Shown: positions 54,055 to 62,647 of the stretch, in pieces
Position numbering within the stretch: the first letter of the stretch is position 1
Layout: the number at the start of each line of letters is the position of its first letter
Assembly (NCBI GenBank): GCA_934162445.1
Contig: CAKPIT010000001.1
Coordinates: forward strand, 186,001 to 250,000
Length of the DNA stretch: 64,000 nucleotides
Direction: 5' to 3'
From: an uncultured Bacilli bacterium
GTDB taxonomy: Bacteria; Bacillota_I; Bacilli_A; RF39; UBA660
The notes under the pieces: model-generated
The model's database searches: none
Told to the model about the DNA's origin: nothing
What the model saw: the letters and a program-made list of their open reading frames with translations, nothing else
Made by a program: the position numbers and the translations under genes

Positions 54055-54138
54055 TGGTGGAGAGAGATGGATTCGAACCATCGAACCCGAAGGAACAGAT
54101 TTACAGTCTGTCGCGTTTAGCCACTTCGCTATCTCTCC
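54055..54138 (-). tRNA. tRNA-Tyr(GTA)
   Basis: 84 bases with a long variable arm and encoded CCA. Acceptor GGAGAGA faces TCTCTCC, and the loop CTGTAAA gives GTA. Confidence 0.95.
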
Positions 54139-54152
54139 GACATAAAATAAAA

Positions 54153-54228
54153 TGGTGCCGAAACCAGGAATCGAACCCGGAACCTACTGATTACAAATCA
54201 GTTGCTCTACCAATTGAGCTATTTCGGC
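54153..54228 (-). tRNA. tRNA-Thr(TGT)
   Basis: 76 bases with encoded CCA. Acceptor GCCGAAA faces TTTCGGC, and the loop TTTGTAA gives TGT. Confidence 0.95.
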
Positions 54229-54234
54229 AACTAA

Positions 54235-54311
54235 TGGTGGGCGATATAGGACTCGAACCTATGACCCCTTGCTTGTAAGGCAAGTGCTCTAACCAACTGA
54301 GCTAATCGCCC
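54235..54311 (-). tRNA. tRNA-Val(TAC)
   Basis: 77 bases with encoded CCA. Acceptor GGGCGAT faces ATCGCCC, and the loop CTTACAA gives TAC. First gene of the ten-tRNA operon. Confidence 0.95.
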
Positions 54312-54335
54312 AAACAAATCCGTCTGACGAAATTA

Positions 54336-54368
54336 AATATACCAGTTAATTTACGTATTGTCAATACG
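54336..54368 (-). promoter_or_regulatory. tRNA-operon promoter with a palindrome over the -35 box
   Basis: On the minus strand TTGACA (54364-54359), a 17-base spacer and TATATT (54341-54336) form a near-consensus promoter 25 bases before tRNA-Val. The palindrome ACGTATTG-T-CAATACGT (54352-54368 on the plus strand) is centred on the -35 box and could be an operator. Confidence 0.7.
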
Positions 54369-54372
54369 TTTT

Positions 54373-54735
54373 TCACAATTTATCATTTTTTTTAATATTT
54401 TTAAGTTCTTTATAAATCCAATAATCCAAATGTTTCGCCAAATTATCAAATCCCATCGCCGTTTCCTGAATTTTACTATGATGTCCCTTAGTAATTCGGT
54501 AATCAAGATTTTTAATACTTAACGCATATTTTCCATCCTCATTTTTAGATACAACCTTCGCTCTAATAAGCTCCCCATTAGATACAAATTTTTCTAACTC
54601 TTTAACATAATAGTTACTAACCGAAGAAATATGAATAAGTCCTTCGTTAACATTATCAAGTTTTACAAATATACCATAATTAGTTATACCCGTCACATAA
54701 CAAGTAACTATCATTCCTTTCTCATAATTTTTCAT
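54373..54735 (-). CDS. S1-domain RNA-binding protein (CvfD/YugI-like)
   Basis: About 120 residues. One S1 domain (residues about 5-75: KGMIVTCYVTGITNYGIFVKLDNVNEGLIHISSVSNYYV ... VVSKNEDGKYALSIKNLDY) precedes a helical tail. It resembles general stress protein 13/YugI and CvfD, which bind RNA and affect translation and virulence-gene expression. The ATG at 54735 is best spaced from AAGGAA. It lies directly upstream of the tRNA operon on the same strand. Confidence 0.8.
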   Translation of the reverse strand: MKNYEKGMIVTCYVTGITNYGIFVKLDNVNEGLIHISSVSNYYVKELEKFVSNGELIRAKVVSKNEDGKYALSIKNLDYRITKGHHSKIQETAMGFDNLAKHLDYWIYKELKNIKKNDKL

Positions 54736-54834
54736 AGTCACGTTCCTTCGAAAGATTATTATAGCAAAAAAAGACGCATTTTACAACCTTTACATTTTCT
54801 AAACTAGCAGTTATAATTATTAACAGGTGATCTT

Positions 54835-55077
54835 ATGGACAATAAAAATAACAAAATTATAAAAAGAATTAATGAAATAATTGATGAACTAAAGCCATTT
54901 CTAATAAGTGATGGTGGTACCTTAGAATTCATTAAATATGAAGATGGTATTGTCTACGTAAAACTAGGAGGAGCCTGTGAAAACTGTGCTTTCTTAGATA
55001 TTACCCTAAAAGATGGTATTGAAGAAATGATTATCAACGAAATACCTGAAGTAAAAGAAGTACGAAATATTAATTAA
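54835..55077 (+). CDS. NifU C-terminal-domain protein (YutI-like)
   Basis: 80 residues. IDELKPFLISDGGTLEFIKYEDGIVYVKLGGACENCAFLDITLKDGIE is the NifU C-terminal domain with its CxxC (ACENCAF) that carries a transient Fe-S cluster to target proteins. The same domain is YutI in Bacillus. It is convergent with the YutH-like gene, as neighbours in the yut cluster. The ribosome site AGGTGAT is well spaced. Confidence 0.88.
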   Translation: MDNKNNKIIKRINEIIDELKPFLISDGGTLEFIKYEDGIVYVKLGGACENCAFLDITLKDGIEEMIINEIPEVKEVRNIN

Positions 55078-55978
55078 AGCCATCTAACCAGTCTATCCTC
55101 ATAATAGACTGATTTTTATTTAAAATATCATAAATCATCTTCAAGAAACTTTCATACTCACCACTTCTTTTTAATATTGGAATAATCTCCTCTTCCCCCC
55201 TACTTTCATTTATAATTTCTTCATACAAATCAAAATAAAAACTAGGAAATAAAAGTCTATCCATTATTAATGAATATTGATAAGAACTAAAATTAAAACT
55301 TAAAAGAAAATTTTCTATTTTTACATCATCATAATCATTACCTAAAAACAAATACTTTAAATATTCCCCAATATCTCTTGCCCTATTATCAATAACAGTA
55401 TTTAAAGGATTATAAATACTATCATTCAAAAGATCAATTCTTCTTCTAGAAAGCACCAAATTATCTATATTATTCTTACCTAAATATTTATTACAAGCAT
55501 AAAAATAACTAATAGCATTTTCACTTAAACCAATATAATAATCCATAGTTTTATAAAGAAGTGGATACTTAACTTTAATAAAACTTTTTTGATATTCAAA
55601 ATAATCTATTTTACTAGAAAAAAGTTTATACCAATCACTATGATCAAAAGTCTTTAAATTACTATTATTTATATTTATATAGTAAGGATTAAAAAAATCA
55701 TCTATCGAAAACTTTATTTCTTTTCTTTGCCTTAATAATATATATTGATGATTATTAATAAGACTAACAATATCATTAAAGATATTAAACACAATTTCCA
55801 TATATTTAGTATTAATAAGATATTGATTTAAATACTTTAAACTAAAAATATATTCTTTAGGTCTTATAACTGGATACAAATAATAAAAGTAATTATCATT
55901 TTCAAAAAAATAATAATTATTTTTTTTAATTAATCTATCTACATTAAATTTATAATAATAAAAAAGTGCATTCTTCAT
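55070..55978 (-). CDS. CotS/YutH-family spore coat kinase-like protein (divergent)
   Basis: 302 residues, rich in Tyr, Asn and Phe. The C-terminal half (DNRARDIGEYLKYLFLG, FNFSSYQYSLIMDRLLFPSFYFDLYEEI) resembles the YutH/CotS aminoglycoside-phosphotransferase-like family of spore coat proteins. Clear kinase motifs are eroded. Position beside the yutI-like gene and near yutD/yunB supports YutH. Only the general family is claimed. Confidence 0.5.
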   Translation of the reverse strand: MKNALFYYYKFNVDRLIKKNNYYFFENDNYFYYLYPVIRPKEYIFSLKYLNQYLINTKYMEIVFNIFNDIVSLINNHQYILLRQRKEIKFSIDDFFNPYYININNSNLKTFDHSDWYKLFSSKIDYFEYQKSFIKVKYPLLYKTMDYYIGLSENAISYFYACNKYLGKNNIDNLVLSRRRIDLLNDSIYNPLNTVIDNRARDIGEYLKYLFLGNDYDDVKIENFLLSFNFSSYQYSLIMDRLLFPSFYFDLYEEIINESRGEEEIIPILKRSGEYESFLKMIYDILNKNQSIMRIDWLDGFN

Positions 55979-56031
55979 ATTTCCTCACTAAAATATATGT
56001 ATAAAAAAAAAGAACATGCTATTAACATGTT

Positions 56032-57141
56032 CTATCTGCTTAAACTAGCAATTCTTTCAATTGTTACTTTTGATGATTCAATAGATTGTTCAGAAGATGC
56101 TATTTGTTTTTTATCATTATTTATATTAGTACTAAGAATAACTGCTTGTTCATTAGCTTGTTTTAAACCTTCTCTCATCTCTTCCAAATTCTTCTTAGCA
56201 TTTGCTACATAATTATTTCTAGCAAGTAAAGCTTTATGTTTCATCTCATCAGCTTCATGCTCTTTTTCAAGGCGTTGATTTTCAACTTCCTTAGCTTCTT
56301 TAGCAAGTTTAGCAAGTTTCTTATCAGCTTCTTCTTTTTCTTTTCGACAAGCTTCAGTTGCTTTCATTATTTCTTCAAATTCAGAATCATCTACAAAATC
56401 AATATTATCTTCTAAAGCACTTTCTTTATCATCTACAAAATCAACAAATTCAGGATCATCAACATCCCAAGTCTTATCTTTTTCTTCTCTTACTTCATGA
56501 GCACCACTTTCAATAATATCAAGGGCTTTGTCAAGAGCACTAGACTTATCAGCCTCTTTAGCATTATCGACAATATCAATAACACTATCACTAACCTTAT
56601 GATCAACTACATCTTCCTTCTTATCATTCATAGCTAAAGCATCTTTTACGTCTTGTCTAATTGCTTCACTATCAATATTAGAGAATAAAGATTTATTTTG
56701 ATCTGAAGTATCATTAATTATTTCTTGACTTCTATTAAAGATTCGATCTGCATTTGAAACAGAAACACCAAGTTCAAAAGCTTTACCTAATTCATTTAAA
56801 TTCTCTATTGGTAATTTTAATAACTTAACTCCTAAATTACGAACCTTTTGAATATTCAATCCAAATTCTTGACTCGTAAGTTCCTTAAATTCTACTTCAT
56901 CTTGAAGACTGCTAATTTTAGCTTCTATTTTTTTCTTTTCATCTTCTGGCATATCACTTTGAATAGCATTACTCATATCAGTAATAGTTTCCTTATCTTT
57001 TTCTATTTGTTGTGCCATAAACTCACTTTGAATATTCATAATAGCAAGCCTTGTAGCCATTTGTAACTTTAACTTATTAGCACCTTCACTATAAACTTTA
57101 GGAGCAGTTTCTACAATTTTATAATCTTTATTTCCTGCCAT
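56032..57141 (-). CDS. Coiled-coil protein of unknown function
   Basis: 369 residues, no signal or membrane helix. It is almost wholly helical and highly charged. An N-terminal helical domain reaches about residue 130. An acidic middle follows with repeated VDF/DD segments (EFVDFVDDKESALEDNIDFVDDSEFEE). A C-terminal coiled coil runs to the end (KKLAKLAKEAKEVENQRLEKEHEADEMKHKAL in pieces). A strong AAGGAGG precedes the ATG. It sits inside the yut cluster, upstream of the YutH-like gene, but has no counterpart I recognise. Confidence 0.5.
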   Translation of the reverse strand: MAGNKDYKIVETAPKVYSEGANKLKLQMATRLAIMNIQSEFMAQQIEKDKETITDMSNAIQSDMPEDEKKKIEAKISSLQDEVEFKELTSQEFGLNIQKVRNLGVKLLKLPIENLNELGKAFELGVSVSNADRIFNRSQEIINDTSDQNKSLFSNIDSEAIRQDVKDALAMNDKKEDVVDHKVSDSVIDIVDNAKEADKSSALDKALDIIESGAHEVREEKDKTWDVDDPEFVDFVDDKESALEDNIDFVDDSEFEEIMKATEACRKEKEEADKKLAKLAKEAKEVENQRLEKEHEADEMKHKALLARNNYVANAKKNLEEMREGLKQANEQAVILSTNINNDKKQIASSEQSIESSKVTIERIASLSR

Positions 57142-57169
57142 AACGTTTCCTCCTTATCAATCGTCAAAT

Positions 57170-57439
57170 CTAATCTTTCTTTGATAATTTTCTTAAAACA
57201 TCCTTTACTCTATTCCATTCTTCTTCTTCATCAATACCATAAAGTCTAGGCGTTTCTCCACTTCTATCAACGCGAGATACATAAACAGTTACATTTCCAT
57301 TGTCATCTTTCTCATTTCTTGTATAAACAACATATTCCTTTTTTGTATCTTTAAATTCAAAAGCAATAACAACTTCAACTTCATCTATTGAGCCATCTTC
57401 ATTAATTATTGACATAGTAGTTTTTTGTTTTTCGTTCAT
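57170..57439 (-). CDS. DUF1292 family protein (YrzB-like)
   Basis: About 89 residues. The pattern MSIINEDGSIDEVEVVIAFEF, KEYVVYTRNEKDDNGNVTVYVSRVD and ASPEEEEW-like IDEEEEWNRVKDVLRKL is DUF1292. In Firmicutes it commonly lies near alaS/yrrK or is scattered; function unknown. The ATG at 57439 follows GGGAGG; an upstream in-frame start has no such site. Confidence 0.8.
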   Translation of the reverse strand: MNEKQKTTMSIINEDGSIDEVEVVIAFEFKDTKKEYVVYTRNEKDDNGNVTVYVSRVDRSGETPRLYGIDEEEEWNRVKDVLRKLSKKD

Positions 57440-57526
57440 TCTCTTTCCTCCCTTTACTATCCTATAAAATATTTTAACATAAAAAACACGAAATATAAAC
57501 ACTTTTTTTCATATTTCGTATTTTTT

Positions 57527-57799
57527 CTATTTATTGACTTTCTTTAACAAAAAAGTTTTCGCTCCATAAGCACAATAATTTTTAATATAATTATCAACTT
57601 TTTTAATATTGTTATACTCTTTTACAGAAGAAGAATCACTATCATAAAACCCTTTTAAACGTAATTTATCATAAGCATAATCACCTAATACATAATCAAA
57701 GTCCTTAAAATAATCCGTAAAAAAGCTTTTTAATTCCTCTTCATTAATATTTTCCTTACCATTTTCTATTTTATATTCTACATCCAATAATTTTATCAT
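57527..57799 (-). CDS. yutD: YutD-family protein
   Basis: 90 residues. FFTDYFKDFDYVLGDYAYDKLRLKGFYD and the C-terminal YIKNYCAYGAKTFLLKKV match the YutD family (DUF1027). Function is unknown. It is the third gene of a Bacillus-like sigG/ymxH/yunB/yutD arrangement on this strand. Confidence 0.85.
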   Translation of the reverse strand: MIKLLDVEYKIENGKENINEEELKSFFTDYFKDFDYVLGDYAYDKLRLKGFYDSDSSSVKEYNNIKKVDNYIKNYCAYGAKTFLLKKVNK

Positions 57800-57837
57800 T
57801 ATATCACCACTTAAATTGTATCACAAAACATTAAAAT

Positions 57838-58506
57838 TTAATAGCTTGGATTATAATAATAAGGAACTTCCCCTTGTACAACTTGAGTTACTAAAGCCAC
57901 TTTATTATCCAAAGAAACACTCTTAACCGTATGTGGCATTGTTACTTGTTCTTTAATAGTAACCAAAAGAGAAATTGAAATCAAAGCACTATTAACCCCA
58001 TATTCTTTAACATCAGTTACAATCTTACTACTAACCGTTCCAATAAATGAAAACTTAATAGGAACAGACGGTGTTAAATTAACTAATAATGAATTATTAT
58101 ATAAAACTCCAAGAGGAATATCACAAACAATACCATTATTTATATAAGTGAATTTCACCCCCTTTAAAGCATCAGATAATTCCAGCTCTCTACTTTTACC
58201 CTTTTCTAAATCATTTAATTTTTTAGTTGCTTCCTTATTAATATAAGTTAATAATTTATTAGTTTTTACATTATCAAAATCAATTACCTGAATATTTCCC
58301 TTACTATCTCTAATAACTTTATAAAAATCATTATCAATTTTCTTATCACTCATTTTAATAACATCATTTAAGATAATACTAGCAATTCTTTCTGTTTCAA
58401 TCTTCGCATAATTAATAATTACATCTTCAAACTTTTTTCCAATTAAAAATATTAAGGTTAATGCTGTAATCATCGAAAGAAAAATATATAAGATTATCCT
58501 TTTCAA
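57838..58506 (-). CDS. yunB: Sporulation protein YunB
   Basis: 222 residues. One N-terminal helix (about 4-22) precedes an external domain. The YunB features are the IASIILNDVI stretch, the YGVNSALISISLLVTIKEQVTMPHTVKSVSL strand set and the ending VVQGEVPYYYNPSY. It is a membrane-anchored protein of the mother cell in Bacillus, needed for proper spore formation. The TTG start overlaps the ymxH stop (ATTGA), so translation is coupled. Confidence 0.85.
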   Translation of the reverse strand: MKRIILYIFLSMITALTLIFLIGKKFEDVIINYAKIETERIASIILNDVIKMSDKKIDNDFYKVIRDSKGNIQVIDFDNVKTNKLLTYINKEATKKLNDLEKGKSRELELSDALKGVKFTYINNGIVCDIPLGVLYNNSLLVNLTPSVPIKFSFIGTVSSKIVTDVKEYGVNSALISISLLVTIKEQVTMPHTVKSVSLDNKVALVTQVVQGEVPYYYNPSY

Positions 58507-58730
58507 TTAAGTCTCACCAAAATTACATCTTCACCAATACGTTCAATATTTCTCCAATTAATTTCCATATCTTCACCCCGAGAAAAATTAAGAAATTTAC
58601 TTTTAGGTTCAATCAATAAACTAATAATTCTCCCTGTTTCCAAATCTACTCTAACATCAATAATAACCCCAATATTTTTTCCATCATTTAAATTAACTAT
58701 CTCTTTATTTTGTAAATCAGAAAGCATCAT
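58503..58730 (-). CDS. ymxH: PRC-barrel sporulation protein, YlmC/YmxH type
   Basis: 75 residues forming one PRC-barrel. MLSDLQNKEIVNLNDGKNIGVIIDVRVDLETGRIISLLI and the ending WRNIERIGEDVILVRL are diagnostic. Its role is unclear, but the family tracks with sporulation. In Bacillus a paralogue lies near sigG/sigE, as here after sigG. Confidence 0.88.
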   Translation of the reverse strand: MMLSDLQNKEIVNLNDGKNIGVIIDVRVDLETGRIISLLIEPKSKFLNFSRGEDMEINWRNIERIGEDVILVRLN

Positions 58731-58777
58731 ATTATCACCACATACTACTACTTATGAAAAAAGAAAACTTCTTATAC

Positions 58778-59554
58778 TCATTTTAAAGTTTTCTTTAACT
58801 GTTTGATGGCATTTTTTTCAAGACGTGATACTTGAGCTTGACTAATCGCAAGTTCATCCGCTATTTCCATTTGCGTTTTTCCAATCATATATCGTTCGTT
58901 TAAAATATATTTTTCTCTTTCATTAAGACTACTAACTGCGTCATTAGTAGCTATTTTCTCTTCCATAAGCGACCCCGTTTTCATTTTATCTTCAATCTGA
59001 TCACACAAATAAATAGTATCCCCACCATCATTATATATCGGTTCAAACATTGAAACAGGGTCCTTTAATGATTCAAGAGCAAAGAAAACATCAAAACTAC
59101 TAACACCAAGCTTTAAAGCTAAAAGATCAGAATCAAGTTCCTTCCCATATTCCAAGAAATAATCTTCTTTAAGCTTTAACGCTCTATAAGCCAAATCCTT
59201 CGTTGATCTACTCACTCTAATACTATTATTATCACGTAAATAGCGCTTTATCTCTCCTAAAATCATTGGCACCGCATAAGTTGAAAACTTAACTTCATGT
59301 GATAAATCAAAATTATCAATTGCCTTCACCAATCCTACACATCCTACTTGAAACAAATCATCTAAATTTTCATTCTTTCTATTTACTTTTCTTAAAATAC
59401 TAAGAACAAGTTTTAAATTACCACTAACTAAATCATTACGTGCAAACTTATCACCCTGTTGCATCTTCAAAAAAAGTTCCTTCATTTCCTCATTATTAAG
59501 AACTTTCAAATCAGACGTTAAAATCCCACTAATTAATACTTTATTATAAGCCAT
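58778..59554 (-). CDS. sigG: Forespore-specific RNA polymerase sigma-G factor
   Basis: About 258 residues. MAYNKVLISG at the start and the near-identical DDLFQVGCVGLVKAIDNFDLSHEVKFSTYAVPM, GEIKRYLRDNNSIRVSRS, SMFEPIYNDGGD and KTQMEIADELAISQAQVSRLEKNAIKQ are as in Bacillus SigG. It drives late forespore genes such as spoVA. The ATG at 59554 aligns with the Bacillus start; an ATG 12 bases upstream sits inside a leader hairpin. The next genes are ymxH and yunB. Confidence 0.95.
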   Translation of the reverse strand: MAYNKVLISGILTSDLKVLNNEEMKELFLKMQQGDKFARNDLVSGNLKLVLSILRKVNRKNENLDDLFQVGCVGLVKAIDNFDLSHEVKFSTYAVPMILGEIKRYLRDNNSIRVSRSTKDLAYRALKLKEDYFLEYGKELDSDLLALKLGVSSFDVFFALESLKDPVSMFEPIYNDGGDTIYLCDQIEDKMKTGSLMEEKIATNDAVSSLNEREKYILNERYMIGKTQMEIADELAISQAQVSRLEKNAIKQLKKTLK

Positions 59555-59560
59555 TTTATC

Positions 59561-59579
59561 ACCCATAAAAATAATGGGT
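59561..59579 (-). promoter_or_regulatory. Hairpin over the ribosome site of sigG
   Basis: On the minus strand ACCCAT-TATTTTT-ATGGGT forms a six-base stem whose 3' arm contains the GGGTG ribosome site. The 180 bases beyond, to tRNA-Ile, hold only promoter-like AT-rich sequence. A putative sigma-G-like -10 (CATTATT) overlaps the hairpin, so an RNA role is not certain. Confidence 0.35.
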
Positions 59580-59711
59580 ATTTTTTAATATTTTTATACA
59601 CACAATATAAAAAGAATAAATTTATTTAAAAAAACACTTGATTTAATAAAACTTATTTGTTATTCTATTAGTGCTAGAAACGAAATGTGAGAAAAAAATT
59701 AAAAAAAACAC

Positions 59712-59740
59712 TTGCATATCTTTTCTAAATAGTGTAAAAT
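59712..59740 (+). promoter_or_regulatory. Promoter of the Ile-Asn-Glu tRNA operon
   Basis: TTGCAT (59712-59717), a 17-base spacer and TAAAAT (59735-59740), 21 bases before tRNA-Ile. Confidence 0.75.
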
Positions 59741-59760
59741 CATAAATGTATTATGTAAAT

Positions 59761-59837
59761 GGGCCTGTAGCTCAGTTGGTTAGAGCGCAGGTTTGATAAA
59801 CCTGAGGTCACAGGTTCAAGCCCTGTCAGGCCCACCA
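59761..59837 (+). tRNA. tRNA-Ile(GAT)
   Basis: 77 bases with encoded CCA. Acceptor GGGCCTG faces CAGGCCC, and the loop TTGATAA gives GAT. Confidence 0.96.
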
Positions 59838-59846
59838 TATTTAGTT

Positions 59847-59923
59847 GCCTCAATAGCTCAGTTGGTTAGAGCACTTGACTGTTAATCAAGGGGTCCTAGG
59901 TTCAAGTCCTAGTTGAGGCGCCA
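59847..59923 (+). tRNA. tRNA-Asn(GTT)
   Basis: 77 bases with encoded CCA. Acceptor GCCTCAA faces TTGAGGC, and the loop CTGTTAA gives GTT. Confidence 0.95.
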
Positions 59924-59935
59924 TTTTTTTATTTT

Positions 59936-60012
59936 GGCCAGTTGGTGAAGTGGCTTAACACATTACCCTTTCACGGTAACATTCACGGATTCGAATTCCG
60001 TACTGGTCACCA
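59936..60012 (+). tRNA. tRNA-Glu(TTC)
   Basis: 77 bases with encoded CCA. Acceptor GGCCAGT faces ACTGGTC (one G-U), and the loop CTTTCAC gives TTC. Confidence 0.95.
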
Positions 60013-60023
60013 ATAAGAAATTT

Positions 60024-60054
60024 AAGTTCCAAACAATTTGGAACTTTTCTTTTA
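60024..60054 (+). terminator. Intrinsic terminator after tRNA-Glu
   Basis: AAGTTCCAAA-CAA-TTTGGAACTT is a perfect ten-base stem followed by a T-rich tail. Confidence 0.85.
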
Positions 60055-60066
60055 TTAACTTAGGAC

Positions 60067-60095
60067 TTGACATTTGTTATTTCATAAGGTAATAT
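60067..60095 (+). promoter_or_regulatory. Promoter of tRNA-Ser(GCT)
   Basis: Perfect TTGACA (60067-60072), a 17-base spacer and TAATAT (60090-60095), 32 bases before the tRNA. Confidence 0.75.
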
Positions 60096-60126
60096 TATAA
60101 ATGTCATTGACAAAAAAATGCGTTTT

Positions 60127-60217
60127 GGAGACATACTCAAGAGGCTGAAGAGGCGCCCCTGCTAAGGGTGTAGAGTGGGCAACTGCTGCGAGGGTTCAAA
60201 TCCCTCTGTCTCCGCCA
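60127..60217 (+). tRNA. tRNA-Ser(GCT)
   Basis: 91 bases with a long variable arm and encoded CCA. Acceptor GGAGACA faces TGTCTCC, and the loop CTGCTAA gives GCT. It has its own promoter. Confidence 0.96.
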
Positions 60218-60228
60218 TAAAAAAAATC

Positions 60229-60255
60229 ACTTATCTTATTGATAAGTTTTTTTTA
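60229..60255. terminator. Bidirectional intrinsic terminator between tRNA-Ser and the P-type ATPase
   Basis: ACTTATC-TTATT-GATAAGT has A residues before and eight T after. The stop codon of the minus-strand ATPase gene lies inside it. Confidence 0.85.
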
Positions 60256-62566
60256 ATTTATTAATAACTTTAGCCAAAAGATTTTCAAATAATCTATATA
60301 AAATATGTGATGAATACATCAAAATAAAACTAATGAAAATCATAAAATAGCTAAACTGTGTAATTGAAAATAAATCTTTTAAATTCATAATAGCATAAAT
60401 AAAGATAGAAAACATCAAACCAAATAATAATAATCGCACTTGATTAAATGGCTTACATACTTTATAAAGTAAAATAAAGGATGTATAAGCTGTTAATGTA
60501 AGTGACAAAGTAGATACTTCTACATAACTAAGACCTATCTTACTAGCTACTAAAGAAATAAACAAAATATTAAAAACAATTACTAACGCTGGCGGAATGG
60601 CTTTCTTTAAAACATTAATTAAAAATCTTCCTTCCACCAACTCTTCATTAGGTTCAAGAGCTAATATAAAAGATGGAATTCCAATTGTTACAACACTAGA
60701 TAATGTTAATTGTACTGGAATAAAAGGATAAGATTCTTCTAAGAAAAGGAAAATAAAAGCTAAAAGTCCAGCATAAATAGTTTTAACAAGAAAAAGTGAT
60801 GCTGATCTTTGCAAATTATTAATACTTCTTCTTCCTTCTAAAACTACACTAGGTAATGAGTCAAAATTAGAATCAAGTAATACTAATTCAGAAACGCTCT
60901 TAGTAGCATCACTACCACTAGCAAGAGCAACTGAACAATCCGCTTCTTTCAAAGCTAAACAATCATTAACCCCATCACCTGTCATAGCAACTGTATTACC
61001 ACTATCTTTTAACGTCTTAATTAATAAATACTTCTCTTCCGGTTTAACCCTTCCAAAAACATCATACTCTAAAGCTGCCTTTTTAATTAATTCTTTATCC
61101 CCTTTAAGAGTTGATAAATCAATCGCCTTAGGATTATCACAAATATTAACCCTTTTAGCAATATTCAAAACTGTATTTTTATTATCTCCGGAAATAACCT
61201 TAACTTTAACCCCTTGTCTTTTAAAATAATCAATTGTTTTTTTAGCTTCACTTCTTATTTTATCTTGTAAAAGACAATATCCGAGTAATTTAGTATTCTC
61301 ATTCTTCATTTTATAATTATCAACTCTTACAAAAGCAACCACTCGGTAACTACTCGCTAACTCATCTACTTCTTTTTGATAATTATCATCCAAAAGAAAC
61401 TCCGGAGCCCCTATTAATAATGCCATATTATCATCAAGAACTACCCCCGAATACTTATTTTTAGAATTAAAAGCAATAATCTTTTTAACATTTAATTCAC
61501 TCTTATTTTTAAATTTATTTTTTAAAGCCATTGATGTGGCATTTAAATCATCAGTAGCATGAATAACACTACCCAGTAATTTCCCAAATTCATTATCATC
61601 AATTTTAGCAATTACCTTACTAACTTCCATCTTTCCTTCTGTAATTGTTCCCGTTTTATCAAGACAAATAACATTAACCCTTGCAAGAGACTCTATACAG
61701 TATAAATCTTGTACCAATACTTTTTTCTTAGAAAGACGAATAACACTAACCGCAAACACTGTACTAGTAAGAAGAACAAGGCCTTCGGGAATCATTCCAA
61801 TTAATGCTGCTACTGTGTTAACAACTGCCTTCTCGAACGTATTATCAGGAATAAAAAGTTGCCTTGCAAACAGTAAAATACCAAGCGGAACAATAACACA
61901 CGAAATAGTTTTAACAATTTTATTTAAACTACGCATAATCTCACTAGATACTTCTTTTATATATTTAGTATCATGACTAATCTTAGCTGTATAATTATCA
62001 TATCCTATATGTTCAACTTGTGCTAAACAATTACCACTAACAATAAAACTACCTGATAAAAGCATTTCTCCTTCTTGTTTTAAAACATTTTCTTCTTCCC
62101 CCGTAATAAACGATTCATTGACTAATACTTCCCCCTTTTTAACAATACAATCAGTTACAATTTGATTGCCACTATTAAGTTTAATAATATCATCCAGTAC
62201 AATTTCATCAAGAAAAATATCATGAACTTCGCCATCTCTTATAACCTTAATCTTACTTTCTGATATGACCGATAACTTATCAATTGTCTTTTTAGATCGT
62301 ATCTCCTGAAAAGTACTAATTAATGTATTTAGAATAATAATTACAATAAAAGTTAAATTTTTATATGAACCAACTATAATAATAGCAACAGCTAAAATCA
62401 TATTAATAATATTAAATAATGTAAATGTATTTTCAAATATTATTGTTTTAATACTTTTTGTTTTAACATTTGTATCAAAATTAACAAGGCCAACTTCTTT
62501 TCTTTCATTAACAAGTAACGAAGATAACCCCTTATCTAAATCCGGATTGTATCTTTTAATAGCCAT
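60236..62566 (-). CDS. P-type cation-transporting ATPase (CtpE/Exp7-like)
   Basis: About 776 residues. The actuator motif is TGEEENVL (TGES variant), the helix-4 motif is MIPEGLVLL, the phosphorylation site is DKTGTITEGKM and the hinge is MTGDGVNDCLALKEADCSVALASG. About ten membrane helices are seen. MIPEGLVLL and TGEE point to the CtpE/Exp7 subgroup, whose mycobacterial member is a calcium importer. The ion here is not certain. The ATG at 62566 follows AAAGGTGG. It differs clearly from the calcium ATPase at 50.7 kb. Confidence 0.87.
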   Translation of the reverse strand: MAIKRYNPDLDKGLSSLLVNERKEVGLVNFDTNVKTKSIKTIIFENTFTLFNIINMILAVAIIIVGSYKNLTFIVIIILNTLISTFQEIRSKKTIDKLSVISESKIKVIRDGEVHDIFLDEIVLDDIIKLNSGNQIVTDCIVKKGEVLVNESFITGEEENVLKQEGEMLLSGSFIVSGNCLAQVEHIGYDNYTAKISHDTKYIKEVSSEIMRSLNKIVKTISCVIVPLGILLFARQLFIPDNTFEKAVVNTVAALIGMIPEGLVLLTSTVFAVSVIRLSKKKVLVQDLYCIESLARVNVICLDKTGTITEGKMEVSKVIAKIDDNEFGKLLGSVIHATDDLNATSMALKNKFKNKSELNVKKIIAFNSKNKYSGVVLDDNMALLIGAPEFLLDDNYQKEVDELASSYRVVAFVRVDNYKMKNENTKLLGYCLLQDKIRSEAKKTIDYFKRQGVKVKVISGDNKNTVLNIAKRVNICDNPKAIDLSTLKGDKELIKKAALEYDVFGRVKPEEKYLLIKTLKDSGNTVAMTGDGVNDCLALKEADCSVALASGSDATKSVSELVLLDSNFDSLPSVVLEGRRSINNLQRSASLFLVKTIYAGLLAFIFLFLEESYPFIPVQLTLSSVVTIGIPSFILALEPNEELVEGRFLINVLKKAIPPALVIVFNILFISLVASKIGLSYVEVSTLSLTLTAYTSFILLYKVCKPFNQVRLLLFGLMFSIFIYAIMNLKDLFSITQFSYFMIFISFILMYSSHILYRLFENLLAKVINKLKKTYQ

Positions 62567-62647
62567 TGTAACCACCTTTCATTTTTATCATATCACATTT
62601 TCTAATATCATGTTATAATAATATCAAAAAAAGAAAGAGGTGTTTAT

